A stretch of 64,000 nt of DNA from Albugo candida (lineage: Eukaryota > Oomycota > Peronosporomycetes > Albuginales), in the NCBI GenBank assembly GCA_040437565.1, contig JBDOQK010000013.1:62001-126000 (forward strand), read 5' to 3'. Shown here piece after piece: positions 10,881-22,847 of this stretch (position 1 is its first letter; each line of letters opens with the position of its first letter). Below the pieces are notes generated by a model that was not told the origin of the DNA, ran no database searches, and saw only the letters and a list, made by a program, of their open reading frames with translations. Position numbers and translations under genes: made by a program.

Positions 10881-13376
10881 ATGCTTCGGCCTTTGTCTTT
10901 GTTCAACAATTGGGCTCCACCAAAGCGGTCTGAAAGAAAACAAGTCAAACCAATCCGCGCATCAGCTAGCTCAGAATCTAGTCCAACTCACTCAGCCTCC
11001 AAGTACGCCTTTTCTTGATACAAGTACATGAACATATCTAACGCGCTCGAATAAGAGTATTTGATGTAGATGGGTGGTGGGAATCCAAGATCAATAAAAG
11101 CTTAGTGGTCGAGTCAGGCGCGCGAATGGATGAGTGGATTTCATTTCAGTTTGATAGTGCCAGCATCATCACTTTTATTGATTTGAAGTGGCGCAGCAAA
11201 CTGATACCTGCAAAGGTCATTATAGAAACTTCGATCGATGAGTTTGCATACAAAGCGACTTCAGTGGTGACGGTAGTGAACCAGAATACCCAGGTCACGT
11301 TCTCACAGGTATTTATACTTTTTCTTATCAGTGAAATTGGTGACGCATTTCATGAATCTCACAACAGGGCCAAGCAATTAAAAACGTACGAATTTCTATG
11401 TGCACTCATAGAGGCGAATCCAGACAAATTGGAATTGAATCAGTCAGATTTTATACAACGATTGACGAGCAATTTTATAATGCCCCTGATATTCTTCTCC
11501 GCGATATGGAGGAATGGCTATATAAAGCTTCAAGCTCGCATGATGCTGCAGTTCGAGAAATTGCGCTGGATGCTTTTCAGAAATTGGTGTTAGCTTCAGG
11601 GTCTCTCTGTTGTCTTTTCAAGCTGGGAAGCTCCCTACTTTCAGAAAAAGTATTGTCACAAAGAACTAATGACAAAAACTCTTTACAGCGAAGCTGGAAT
11701 CAGGCCGATCTCATGTCGACAACAAGCAAAATCAGAGCCCATCAGTTCCTCGTTGAACTGTCTTCGCTACTAATTCAGCATATGCTGAAACAGGAGGAAG
11801 ATTGCGCAATTTTGGACCCTAATGTAGTTCAAGAAATGACACGTCGTTCCCGCTATACTGCCAATTGCAAAGATGATATTTCTACGACTACTTGGTCAGA
11901 CCTCCTCACACAGGTTTGATGCAGTAGCTTGTCCCCTCTACCACTTTGATTCTTGATCAATAGCATTATTTGTAGCGAAATGACGGTGGTCTTAGCATGC
12001 CTTGGATCATGAAGGTGGTCGATCCAATGTTCGGCAAGTGCATAACTCGACGATCTCAGGTAAGCTGCGTTGATGATAGGTTTTAAAGCCAGGCCTCACC
12101 TCGATCACATATTCTAGCTCGCTTTAGTCCTCTTTCTACTTGTTCGCGAAATCTCACTCTGGCAAATGAAAAGAATGCAAGCAGGGGAGGGTCAAGTAGA
12201 CAGAGATGGGAGCAAGAGATGGCACAAGTTGGAGGAGCCGTTTTCTATTGAAGTCAATTTGGATGTTTTCGATCTTCTAGATCGCCTACTTCATAATCTT
12301 CTGGACGAGCGTATTTCATCCAGCGCACCGTCGCTGATGCACCTCACCGCAGTAAACTCTTCGGGGAAGCTGAAGTCGGAATCTGATGTAGAGTACAATC
12401 ACACAGGCAATACTGCAGACTCCAGTTGCAGTGCTATTCTATCATTTCTTCTGAATGGTTCCTTCATGGAGCTTGAGTCCTCAATATTGTCAAAAGACGC
12501 GAAACAAAATTGCTCAGATTTCCATCTTTCTTCTGACGAACTATGTGTCGCGATATTACAGGTACCATTTTCCCATTGATTTGTGGATATCGACGATAAG
12601 GCTTTGCGTAGATACTCTCTTCAAATCTCAGACGGCTGGTTCTATCTCATGTGGATCCTGCAGAAGTTGGTTTCAAATGCACGCAATTGAGTGCTGAAGA
12701 TGATATGGCTCTATCAACGCGGCGGAACGCAATAACTAAGACGCTTGAACAGCTCATTTCGCTTGGAACAAAACGAAGCGATCAATATTTTGATATTTCT
12801 CTCCAGGCAGCTGCGGCGATAGACGTGGGGATGGAAGTGTTTTATCCTTTGCCATATCATCGCACCCGGCTGCTTACATCCAGAATGGGAAATGGTGCGA
12901 CTTTGGAAGTCCAAGTGCGTTGGCCCGTCCAAGATCGTGATCAAGAAGATCCCCGATTCGAGAGATTTCTGCTCGCCATGCAGTTGGAATGTGTCAAACT
13001 GGGGCTGGCACACGCAATTCGAGGAAGTTGGCAATTTTACGTTCATCTTGTGATCCAGCTCTCACCAGCTCAAGACACGCGACATATATTGGAATGCCAG
13101 TTTGCCTCATGCATTCAGAGAGCAGGTTTTTCATCTTGGCAAGTTACTGCTGGAGCTCAAGAAATCTCCATAAGTCTCCAGAGGCATCTACACTGGGATC
13201 GAATGCAAAAAATGTCTCAGGATTCCGGGGCTGCTTGGATTCGTGTTTATCCCAGTGATGTAGCAACTTTTCATGAGGTGTTATCCGACGTCGAATCATT
13301 TGTTTGTCATCATGAGGAGCGCAAAGATGTCGCAGTTTACAAAGACAATCCAATCAACAAAAGTATCGCGCCATAA
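10881..13376 (+). CDS. Large hypothetical protein with N-terminal discoidin/F5-8C-like domain
   Basis: Six exons keep frame: 10881-11002, 11056-11308, 11368-11913, 11976-12059, 12118-12561, 12612-13376 (introns 50-62 bp). 737 aa. Residues ~42-150 read as a galactose-binding/discoidin fold: DGWWESKINKSLVVES, then RMDEWISFQF, FIDLKW, KVIIETS, and GQAIKNVRISM with ESVRF as the closing strand. A helical segment follows (ALDAFQKLVLASGSL), the kind seen beside DOC/discoidin domains in giant E3-type proteins such as ZZEF1 or HERC; this link is weak. The C-terminal ~240 residues are globular and unassigned. No signal peptide, so it is probably intracellular. It converges with the next gene, 67 bp from its stop. 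Confidence 0.7.
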
Positions 13377-13443
13377 TTTGTACTAAGAGTCCAATAGTGT
13401 AGACAATATTGCAGTATCTGCATCAAATTCTCTTTCTATTGCT

Positions 13444-16400
13444 TCATACACCACGAGCAATGAGCGTGACACTTGCTTTGTCAGTTAGAGAATACGCATG
13501 CAACGAGGTGGATACTTTGCCTTTGACTTTGGGAGTAAATGAGACCGGGACTTCTATAAACTTGCGCGGCTGAATGGTTGTCGTGGTGTAGCTGCAATAG
13601 AATGGAGGACTTAATTCCTGGAGAAAGACCGTCATTGGATTATTTGACCCATTGCAAATGTAAACGGGTACTTGATGAAATTCTGCAATCGGACAGTTGC
13701 CACATTCTACCGCACGAGCATGAAAATAAAGCCCCTGACGGTTCATTTTTCTGGTGTAATAGAACGAGTCGGTTTGATTTCGTAAACCATGGCGACGACG
13801 AGCGGTACTCTCAAAACTTGGTAAGATTTCCAATGCACTTGGCTCTACCACGATGCTGATCTCACGGGATAGTGATGTCCCGACTTGTACAGTGAAAGAT
13901 CCATACCAAACATCCGCAGAAGCTTTGCCCTCGTTTGATCTCTGTTGCTCAGTATTCTTCTCGACTCCCAAACTTCGTCTTCTTGTGTTCTCTCTAAGAA
14001 ACGGACGGGATATTGGAGACACAATTATGCTGACGTTACATTTGGAATCCACTACACCTTGTTTCGGATTGATTTGAATATTTTCATGAATGCAAGATAT
14101 TTTGAAAGGAATAGATGAGTTGGAGTGGTTGGTGATTGACATATTTCCGTCGGGTACGATGGTCTCTCCATTGATCGAATTCGTGTTGAATCGTATGAAT
14201 GTTGGCGATATTTCGACCAATTCTTTGTCTTCGTCATCCTCGTTAAGCTCTTCGATTTGTGTAGGATTGTCGATTTTGATGAGAGATGGTTTGTCTTCAG
14301 GAAAAGACTTTTTGGTTGTTTGAGGATTCGATTCATGACAAGATCCCTTGGTTACATTGTTCCTTTCCTTCACACAGGCTTCAATCAAGACTTCGTAAGG
14401 AGCGAATAGAGTATTTGCATCAATACCACGGAATTGTAAAATTCCCGCAGATACACCAGCACAAGTAGCTTTGAATTCTAAGCTGAAATCTCGTCGAGCA
14501 CCAGCAGGAATGTCCAATACCGCTGGTGAAATCGTGTACTGATGACAACCAGTGCTTAATGGTAAGAGCGAGAAACAAATCCTTGCGGTCGAGTGACTTC
14601 GATTTGTAAAGCTGATATTTTCTTTTATGCTATCGCCGATGGAACAAAGTAATCTTCGGCAATATCTTGAGTCTCGCATAAAGGCTGAATGTGGTTGAAT
14701 GTCTTCATACTATCAGAAAAAAGTTTGAGCTTCAGCCTTCATGGTACAATGAGTACATACACGTGGTAAATTGACTTTTGAAGACTGTTGTTTGCAGTGT
14801 TTTCGTTTGACGTCCAGCTTCATAAAACCATTCTGCTCGTTGTCGGTGGTCCTATTAAGTCCTTTGGTAGGTAAAGTCACGCACCGCTCAGTTCCAGCAC
14901 ATATATTGCTTTTGTTCCTTTGCGTTTCTACCTAGAGGCCTCCATTGAGCAAAAGGGCACACTTCTTACGAAAAGGAGAGTGCCAACCTGTAAACAATCC
15001 ATGCTGCCGTCTTCCATATTTTCAGCTATACTATCCATTTTGTTTGTCAGTCTAGTTTTCGTGTTGCTCGTGGTGATATTGTCTGCACGGTAAGATTCGC
15101 TTGAGCACTTGTCAACATTTGACTCGTTTCGTAGTTCCAAGTCATCGTCACCAAGGCATGATGCATTGCTGCTGAACGAGAGACCAAAAAACTTTTCGGT
15201 CCAACCGCTTGAGCTTGATACCTCTCCGCTGTCTACCTCCGTTAGGCTTGCAGCAAAATGTCCGAGACGCACAGCACACTTATTCTTGCTTCTTTGATCA
15301 CGATTCCTAGATGTCTCTTTGATTTCTCTGATCGGCATATCTCGTCCATTTTCAGCATCTTCTGCATTTCGAAATTCTGTTCTTACACGATGTCGATCCG
15401 TTCCGTTTTGCTCAGAAGGCGATATATGAGAATTAGCTCTAGTGAAGAATTGCTGAGAATTCTGTTTTTCTTGAGTTTGCACGTGACTTTTCGAGTTACG
15501 CTGACAGTCAATATCCCTTCCTTTCATGCTGCATGAAGCGTTCCTCGAGTTGTCTGATAGCAAACCATTGAGTTCCCCCAATGCAACTTTGATTCCAGGG
15601 GGACCTCGTTTGATTACCTCTATGACTGAATCATCGTCTTGAGTCGAATGGCAACCAGAATAATTTAAAATATCTTGAAGTCGACTGTTGACGCACGCTG
15701 TAAATGCACGAGCCTCGCAAGTGTACTTTTGTGCCTCTGCCAGATTTTGATCGCTCTTGTAAGCACGCAGCTCTTTGTAACGTGAATGAGTGTTCTGCTT
15801 TTTCAATTCAAAATGATTATAAATGGACCTATATATCATAGACAGAGTCACGGTACCTGGGTCTCGTGCGCACTGACGACTAATTTCTTCAAACGATTCT
15901 TTTCTCCATCCCGCTAGTCGATGTGAGTTAGTTAAGAACTCCAATCAAGTTGAGCTAAACCAACTAACCTCTGCTCGTGGTGGCAACGGCTTTTCAATTT
16001 CCAGTGTTTCCCGTTCACTGTCAGCAAGAGACGCTGCCGCAGACGGAACAACATTTCCCTTTTCTATCCAATCTGACGAGGGCGGGTCAGTAGAATCGGT
16101 ACTTGGTGGCGGGAGCTCTGCTAGAAATTCATCTTCTTCTTGTTTCTTGAGGAATGATCCTGCGTCGCAACATAATCATTCACTTAAGCTCATATCGGTC
16201 CAATCAAACTTACTTGCATCTTGAAATGAAATATCAAGTTCTTCTTTTTCTTTCCTACTTTGGTCCTCCTTCTCAACCAGTCTTTCCCGCCCAAAATCGA
16301 CAGCTAAATTCATGCAATCAATGGATGGAATTAATTCCGTAAACTCATCGCATCCATAGCTTTCTTTTTTATCTAGCGAGTTTCTTCTTCGCTGAAACTG

Positions 16401-16706
16401 AGCTTTCTCCTGATCGTTTGAGTGTTGCCCTACTCGAGCATCATTCTCTTGATTAAATTCTGATACGCGTTCAGCAATACGCTTTGTGGTATATTCCAAC
16501 AAAGATGAATTTTTCTGATCGTTTATCCATGCTCCAGAGCCCGTTTCTTTTCGCAGTGCAATGTACCCGATGGAAGACGACGATGAGAAAGAAGCTGACG
16601 GCACAATCTTCCGTTTATCATTCCCTTGAAAAGATGCCGATAAATTGTGATCAACGCCATTGATTTCTCTCATCTGGCATCGCTTTCTCCTCTCTTCATT
16701 CTTCAT
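13444..16706 (-). CDS. Protein with C-terminal ASH/SPD-2-like domains (possible CEP192/SPD-2 relative)
   Basis: Six exons on the minus strand join in frame: 16706-16214, 16159-15969, 15913-15857, 15794-14988, 14931-14761, 14709-13444 (introns 51-62 bp). 994 aa. The N-terminal half is polar and low complexity (Ser, Asp, Gln-rich). The C-terminal ~400 residues contain beta-sandwich-like repeats: 'ISFTNRSHSTARICFSLLP', 'PAVLDIPAGARRDFSLEFKA', later NHSNSSIPFKISC and finally PRKFIEVPVSFTPKVKGKV with a closing TLIARG. That spacing of NxS and aromatic-Pro-x-aromatic strands is typical of ASPM-SPD-2-Hydin (ASH) or MSP-like domains in centrosomal and ciliary proteins. The CEP192/SPD-2 identity is a guess from domain position; any other ASH protein would fit. 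Confidence 0.65.
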
Positions 16707-16853
16707 ATTCTATGTTGCAGTAATTCGCGTTCTTTAGGCTTATTTCTGCCTCAAGGCAACTGCAAGAATGATGGTGTTGACTTTCACGTCGTGCTTATCG
16801 AGCATATAACTGCAATGTACCATTTATCGAATTATGTTACGATCTATCACTGA

Positions 16854-18142
16854 TTACGGCTTTTGTAAATTATAATTTCTCTCATGATCAAGCTTGTCTA
16901 CCGCTAACAGCTGATCTAGTAGAGGGACCCCAACCTCTGGAACCCAGGGACGTGGACGCGCCATTATGCGTTCACTACTTTGGTCGGAGAAAATTGATGT
17001 AATGTTCAGACCAGGATACTTGCGTTTCATCTGATCGGATGATTTTTCAAGTTGCTCTTTTAGAAGAGCTTGTCGCCGTTTACGTCTTCCGTGATGACGC
17101 GAGAGCGATCCAACTCGATATGTATTCTCACCGCTTTGTGGACGTAAGGGAAACCAGTGTCCACGTTCCCACAGTGCCCATGCGTGTTCTTCCAAAAACT
17201 GCTGCTGCTTCTGAGTTATATATTTAATTGCGTTTGTTACCTCGCTTGTCTCCTTAGTGTTTCTTCCCTTGGATGGCTTTGGCCATGATGTGATGTAAAA
17301 GCTCCATGGTTTTGTTGCATACAACTCATCAAGGTCCTTTGGAGTCAATGAGACAAAGGGATGTGTTCCAGTGGTTTCTAAACAGCGAGAAATGCTACTC
17401 AGTAACTACGCACGATAAATAAGAAAATGTATGAATTACTCGAGATAGATGTGCTTCTTAGATGGCTAGTGGCAGAGTCACTTCCTCCATTTTCAGATCC
17501 CTTCTTCAATCCAGAATTCGTTAAAGTATCGACTGTAAAAGCGCTCAGATTGATAAGAAAAACTTGTTGACACGTCGACTTACACTTACCTCCATACTTT
17601 TCTTTCCGACATGTTAGTAGTTTCATACGCTGTAGATTGCGTTTCTCGCGACGATTTCTTGCTCGTGTCGAGTTTTTGACTAAAAGCTGGTGCGGGAGTA
17701 CATTAACATTGTCATCTTGCATCAGATAGCTCTCAAAAATGGTGGCTAAAAGTTCCGGTGTGTCTTTCCGATCAAATTCAAAGTTTCCTTGCAGCCACTT
17801 TTTGCAGTCAATAACATCAAACCGATCGTAATACTGCGTTTCATTCAATCTCATTTTCAGAGCATTTTTCTCACTCTCGAGCTGATCGATGATTTCCTCG
17901 AGATACTGGTTTTCCTCTTGTAGCTCCTGTGTTTGGTCTGCATGATTGCTGGGTGGATTAGCTCCTTCAGTCTCACTACCCAGCAATTTTTCCTCTTCCA
18001 GATTACATTGCTGATAATCCCAAGAGGTCGGACTCACTGGTACGGCGTTAAGCTGGACGGTATCATGGTCTTTCATTATAAAGTCTCCGGGGCTTTTTTC
18101 CGGGGTTATCCGCGGAATTTGTAGGCTAGAGTCTGCTCGCAT
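16854..18142 (-). CDS. Hypothetical coiled-coil protein
   Basis: Three minus-strand exons keep frame: 18142-17590, 17532-17440, 17377-16854 (introns 57 and 62 bp). 389 aa from the ATG at 18142. The frame is open a little further upstream to a CTACAG that could be an acceptor, so a 5' exon may be missing. A coiled coil is clear (TQELQEENQYLEEIIDQLES), followed by a conserved-looking W-containing block (KKWLQGNFEFDRKDTPELLA), a basic stretch (RARNRREKRNLQRMK), and a C-terminal part with EEHAWALWERGHWFPLRPQS and RPRPWVPEVGVPLLDQLL. I do not recognise the family. Its stop lies 147 bp from the start of the downstream ASH gene on the same strand. Confidence 0.6.
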
Positions 18143-18956
18143 CTCGATTACGAGCGACTGACACAGAATCTTTTCAGCCTGTAGACGAGTCAAGTAAGTG
18201 TACAGGAATTCCGAGTAAACGGTAGCGAAGATGGGTCTATGCTCGGGAACTAAATTTCAAAGTGGGTAATTGTACCATGCGTAACCCACACTGTGGAATT
18301 TATTATTCATTATCGCAGGTGTCACACTTTACACGCCTGAAGCTCAGTCTTTAACTTTCATTTAGTAGTGGGGAGCTCGTGTCCTCTCGAGGCGCTAAAT
18401 TTAAACAAGCAATCGAGCTACGTTGACCAGCGAATGTGGAGCACAAGCACTGATAATCAGGTAATATCAATAGCCAATGCTCTGGCGTTAGGAACGTGAT
18501 ACAGGACTTGAGCATATTGTAGCATTCCGTCTCAGCCTAGGCTAATTACACCACCTATACTCGAGCAAACAGTCTCTCTTCTTCGAGATGCTTGCAAGGA
18601 TCATTCGGTTGACGGAAATAATAAACCTGAAATGTCTTTGGATTAAAAATCGGCTTATTCTGAGATCAGCACAAAGATGCGATAATGTCTTGTAATGCTT
18701 TTTCGTTGTGTTTGTAAGAAACATGTCAACTTTTCGATAATTATGATTTTAACAGAACGCCTGCGTGGTTAACATGTATTTTTTGTTCGGATTGCATATC
18801 GCGTCAGAAGAATAGTATGCTTGCCATGTGTTTTCCTGCCGCCTGTTTGGTCTCAAGGTACTGCGGCACTCTATCTTCACGTGACTTTCGTGTCAAAATT
18901 GAGCAAGCTCGTCGCGTAGTACAATGTATCTCGCATCAGCTCTACTTAATTGAAAT
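18143..18956. other. Intergenic stretch without a recognised gene
   Basis: About 0.8 kb between two minus-strand genes. Only short, unconserved frames. It should carry the promoter of the coiled-coil gene and the 3' end of the carrier transcript. Confidence 0.5.
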
Positions 18957-21006
18957 TCATTTTGGTTGACGTGTTAGTGTCTCTACAACTAAAAACATGA
19001 TAGCAGCATTCGGTACAACGCGCATGAGATGAGCTGACAGTCCGCCATACAAACCGGCCAAGCCTTCCTCTACAAAAATGGTTTGGATTGATTGTACCAT
19101 ACTGCGATATTTGAGTGCATTAGAGCCCATTGGTGCTCTTTGGTCACGCATTCGTGTCCGTACAACCTGCGAGAAAAACAATGAGTCACTCAATGAGCAC
19201 ACATTTTCAGTAGAGGTCGTACTTCATGAGGATAAGTGAGCGCTGATGCGAGTAATTTGGACAAACCTGCCGCTAGAAAAACTTTGAGATTGTTTGAATC
19301 ATCAATATAATGCCTGCTTTCCTCATATAAAGCAAATTGTATTGCGCTCTCAGAGATACCCCAATACGAAGCCGACAAGCCACGAAAAAAAGCCCGAGCT
19401 CCTTCGCGTTTGTACATGTCAACTGCGACCTTGCGAACGCTTGTGAAGTGGTAGGTTTTCGGTGTGGAATGAACCACCGATTGGAGAGCAGCGGCTCCTT
19501 GGCGTTGCCACNNNNNNNNNNNNNNNNNNNNNNNNNNNNNNNNNNNNNNNNNNNNNNNNNNNNNNNNNNNNNNNNNNNNNNNNNNNNNNNNNNNNNNNNN
19601 NNNNNNNNNNNGTGCATTAGAGCCCATTGGTGCTCTTTGGTCACGCATTCGTGTCCGTACAACCTGCGAGAAAAACAATGAGTGACTCAATGAGCACACA
19701 TTTTCAGTAGAGGTCGTACTTCATGAGGATAAGTGAGCGCTGATGCGAGTAATTTGGACAAACCTGCCGCTAGAAAAACTTTGAGATTGTTTGAATCATC
19801 AATATAATGCCTGCTTTCCTCATATAAAGCAAATTGTATTGCGCTCTCAGAGATACCCCAATACGAAGCCGACAAGCCACGAAAAAAAGCCCGAGCTCCT
19901 TCGCGTTTGTACATGTCAACTGCGACCTTGCGAACGCTTGTGAAGTGGTAGGTTTTCGGTGTGGAATGAACCACCGATTGGAGAGCAGCGGCTCCTTGGC
20001 GTTGCCACATGATGGATTGCTGGGGTTGAGTGGGCATCAGCTGAAGTCTCGTTTTAAGTACCCATATAGGGCAAGTGAATGTAGCAGCTAATGATCCAGC
20101 TCCTGCTGCGGAAAGGAGATTGTACCCACTGCCTTGAAGACCAGCTTTCTCAAATTCATACTTGAACGTTCTGAAAAATCCAAAATACGCGGCTCGAGCT
20201 GGGACGACACCTACAAGAGTGGGTGTGATTCCACGCCATAATCCAAATATCGATTCTAACGATCAAAACGAATGATTCAGGCAAATGGATAGGCAGCTTG
20301 AATGCTGATGCTCATTACCGTTTCTTGCAATCGATCGCATGACACTCCAAGTCGAAGAATTCCCAAAGGAGCCGCCATGTGTNNNNNNNNNNNNNNNNNN
20401 NNNNNNNNNNNNNNNNNNNNNNNNNNNNNNNNNNNNNNNNNNNNNNNNNNNNNNNNNNNNNNNNNNNNNNNNNNNNNNNNNNATTCAAGCTGCCTATCCA
20501 TTTGCCTGAATCATTCGTTTTGATCGTTAGAATCGATATTTGGATTATGGCGTGGAATCACACCATAATCCAAATATCGATTCTAACGATCAAAACGAAT
20601 GATTCAGGCAAATGGATAGGCAGCTTGAATGCTGATGCTCATTACCGTTTCTTGCAATCGATCGCATGACACTCCAAGTCGAAGAATTCCCAAAGGAGCC
20701 GCCATGTGTTAAGGATCTAAATTTCACTTCTTTCATAAAAGAAGTCATATACAGTTTAGGTATCATTACGAACTTTCTACTTCGAACTTGCAGTCGTGTT
20801 TTCACGACTTCCAAGGGCGACGTGATGACAGCTGCAAAGATGCCACCGATCGCGCCGGCAATAAAGTGCTGTCGTTGTCGAGTTAATGCAATCGCTGTCG
20901 TGCCGGGTCGGGTACAGGTACTGTCTTCTATTGCAAACTTATCAATTGGTGTGTTTATGATTGTAGGGGCAGATAGAGCGGACACAGGTGTTGAAATCGC
21001 AGTCAT
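18957..21006 (-). CDS. Mitochondrial carrier, SLC25A33/36 (RIM2) pyrimidine-nucleotide type
   Basis: Three exons on the minus strand, interrupted by two scaffold gaps and repeated flanks: 21006-20646, 20255-19720 (a second copy lies partly at 19511-19223), and 19166-18957. Collapsing the repeats gives 1107 coding bases, 368 aa. All three carrier signatures are present: SPLEVVKTRLQ, CPIWVLKTRLQ and YPHE|VVRTRMR (the last split by a 56-bp intron). The middle PIW variant and the helix GLSASYWGISESAIQFALYE match the SLC25A33/36/RIM2 group, which moves pyrimidine nucleotides across the inner mitochondrial membrane. FAD/folate/NAD carriers share the PIW motif and are the alternative. The first in-frame ATG is at 21006; a longer GTG-initiated frame was not used. 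Confidence 0.88.
19512..19611. other. Assembly gap (100 N) in the carrier gene
   Basis: 19115-19511 (397 bp) recurs at 19612-20008 with a single difference seen (gagtcactc versus gagtgactc). An unmerged overlap. Confidence 0.9.
20383..20482. other. Assembly gap (100 N) followed by a fold-back copy
   Basis: About 146 bp before the gap (from 20237) recurs from about 20562. In between, directly after the gap, an inverted copy of the same sequence begins. Confidence 0.85.
20483..20630. repeat. Near-perfect inverted repeat at a contig end
   Basis: Bases 20483-20552 are the reverse complement of about 20562-20630, with a centre near GGAATCACACC. It covers the carrier's first intron and the start of exon 2. 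Sitting exactly at a contig edge, it is most simply a fold-back (chimeric read) artefact and not a genomic palindrome. Confidence 0.8.
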
Positions 21007-21157
21007 ATTCGTGACGTCCAATAAAGTATGTGCCACACTTAAGGGAATATATATTAAATGTGTGAGGCATAGTAGTGCATGGACATGGATGCGGCAGTTG
21101 ACCTACCGCCGTGAACATGACTAAGGTCATATCACTTGAAAAAGTGTACTAGGATAC

Positions 21158-21257
21158 NNNNNNNNNNNNNNNNNNNNNNNNNNNNNNNNNNNNNNNNNNN
21201 NNNNNNNNNNNNNNNNNNNNNNNNNNNNNNNNNNNNNNNNNNNNNNNNNNNNNNNNN
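21158..21257. other. Assembly gap (100 N) upstream of the carrier
   Basis: 20934-21157 (224 bp, the carrier's 5' end and leader) is repeated at 21258-21481. The second copy is therefore not a second gene. Confidence 0.9.
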
Positions 21258-21755
21258 CAAACTTATCAATTGGTGTGTTTATGATTGTAGGGGCAGATAG
21301 AGCGGACACAGGTGTTGAAATCGCAGTCATATTCGTGACGTCCAATAAAGTATGTGCCACACTTAAGGGAATATATATTAAATGTGTGAGGCATAGTAGT
21401 GCATGGACATGGATGCGGCAGTTGACCTACCGCCGTGAACATGACTAAGGTCATATCACTTGAAAAAGTGTACTAGGATACGTGGTCGCAGGTCGGCGCG
21501 ACTCGAGAGAATTCAGAGACAGGAAGTGACTAGAATAATTCACGCATTGACTCTCCTTTGTGATGATACATAGATACTGAGCTGTAGGGGTGAAGGATCA
21601 TAGCGTTTGTCTGTTACTTTAATGCAAAGCAAATTGATGCAACAATTTCACCGCCATATTCTTTTCGTTTGACGAGAGTCGCTGCCATTATAGCGAAAGG
21701 TTTATCACATTCCACAGGATATTGTTGCATTCATTACACAACTTTCTTCAAAAAT

Positions 21756-22376
21756 ATGCATAGAGCTGCTTGCGTTATTTTACGTCAACGCGGTGTTCGT
21801 ACTTATGCTACGAGTCGTGTCAAACTCTTGGGATCGCATGATGCATATAAGAGTATCACAAAGGTAAAGTATCGAGAAACGGATGTATAAAATGCAGGGT
21901 AAGATGCGCAATGCGTAGGAAGGATCTGGACGGAAAACAATCGTTTATTTCACAGCCAAATGGTGTCCTCCGTGTAAATTTATATCGCCTATTTTCGATG
22001 AATTGAGGTAATGAACACAACGACGCAGAAATGCGTGTCAGCTAACGAGTGTATAGTGATGTGCATACGGCAGTGGAATTTGTCAAAGTAGACGTTGATG
22101 AACTTAAAGAAACCGCGAACGAAGCTGGCGTTAGTGTGAGTGAGGCATATCAAAATGAAACGTGCAGCTACTAATCGATTTTTGATATCAGTCGATGCCT
22201 ACTTTTCACTTTTTTCGAGGGGATGCCTTTCTGAAAGAACTTTCGGTAAAGCGATTGCTACTTTTTTGATACAATAACATTCATGCGTGATGTAATGCAA
22301 CTAGTTTACTGGAGCGGATGAAGCTTTGTTGCGAACGAATGCAGCTAAACTTAATGAATTAAAGGAAGATGTTTAG
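21756..22376 (+). CDS. Mitochondrial-type thioredoxin
   Basis: Five exons join in frame: 21756-21863, 21919-22007, 22057-22135, 22192-22245, 22305-22376; introns are 49-59 bp. 133 aa, the normal length for a thioredoxin with a short leader. The N-terminus MHRAACVILRQRGVRTYATS is basic and free of acidic residues, typical of a mitochondrial targeting peptide. The fold is clear: TIVYFTAKWCPPCKFISPIF with the redox pair in WCPPC, then VEFVKVDVDE, and the cis-Pro loop SMPTFHFFRG. WCPPC replaces the usual WCGPC; a Pro in the third position is seen in some mitochondrial and plant thioredoxins and changes redox potential. It reduces disulfides, presumably of matrix proteins. Confidence 0.9.
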
Positions 22377-22847
22377 CACCATCCTTGCCATCAAATATTG
22401 CCGGATCTAGTTGTGCTTCAAATAAACTCAACTGTGAATTTTCATTTTGGTCCCTATAATCCATGGACATTCATTTTACTGAGCAATTTTGAGCTGCACA
22501 CGTGGCACCGCTTACTATTACATCAAAAACTAGGAATGACAACGACGCAGCATCTATATCTCCATCACAATGACTCAAACGTAGATCACCATGCTCTCAG
22601 TCATGACATCGGCTCAGCTCAACCGACAGCCATCTTATCGATCCATAAGTAGGAAAGTTTGCACAAGTGACATTTGTCCTGGTGGATTAGAAATGTACCA
22701 TCATTTGCTGCTGTCATTGCCCTTCCTTCTAAGCGATTAGATCAAAGCGCTTGCGAGTAAAATCGGTATACGTAGCCTATCTGATTCATTCTACAATCTC
22801 GACCCTGCCACGCGTAAAGAATGGCACGAAATCAATAAGCCAATCAC
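22377..22847. other. Intergenic stretch without a recognised gene
   Basis: 471 bases between the thioredoxin stop and the NIT2 start. An 84-codon plus-strand frame at 22398 has no recognisable motif and starts inside the thioredoxin 3' UTR. Confidence 0.5.

Noticed and set aside
20942-21454. Two copies of a 62-residue minus-strand frame starting MTLVMFTAVGQLPHP
   Set aside because: Alternative frame of the carrier leader, doubled only because the gap flanks repeat.
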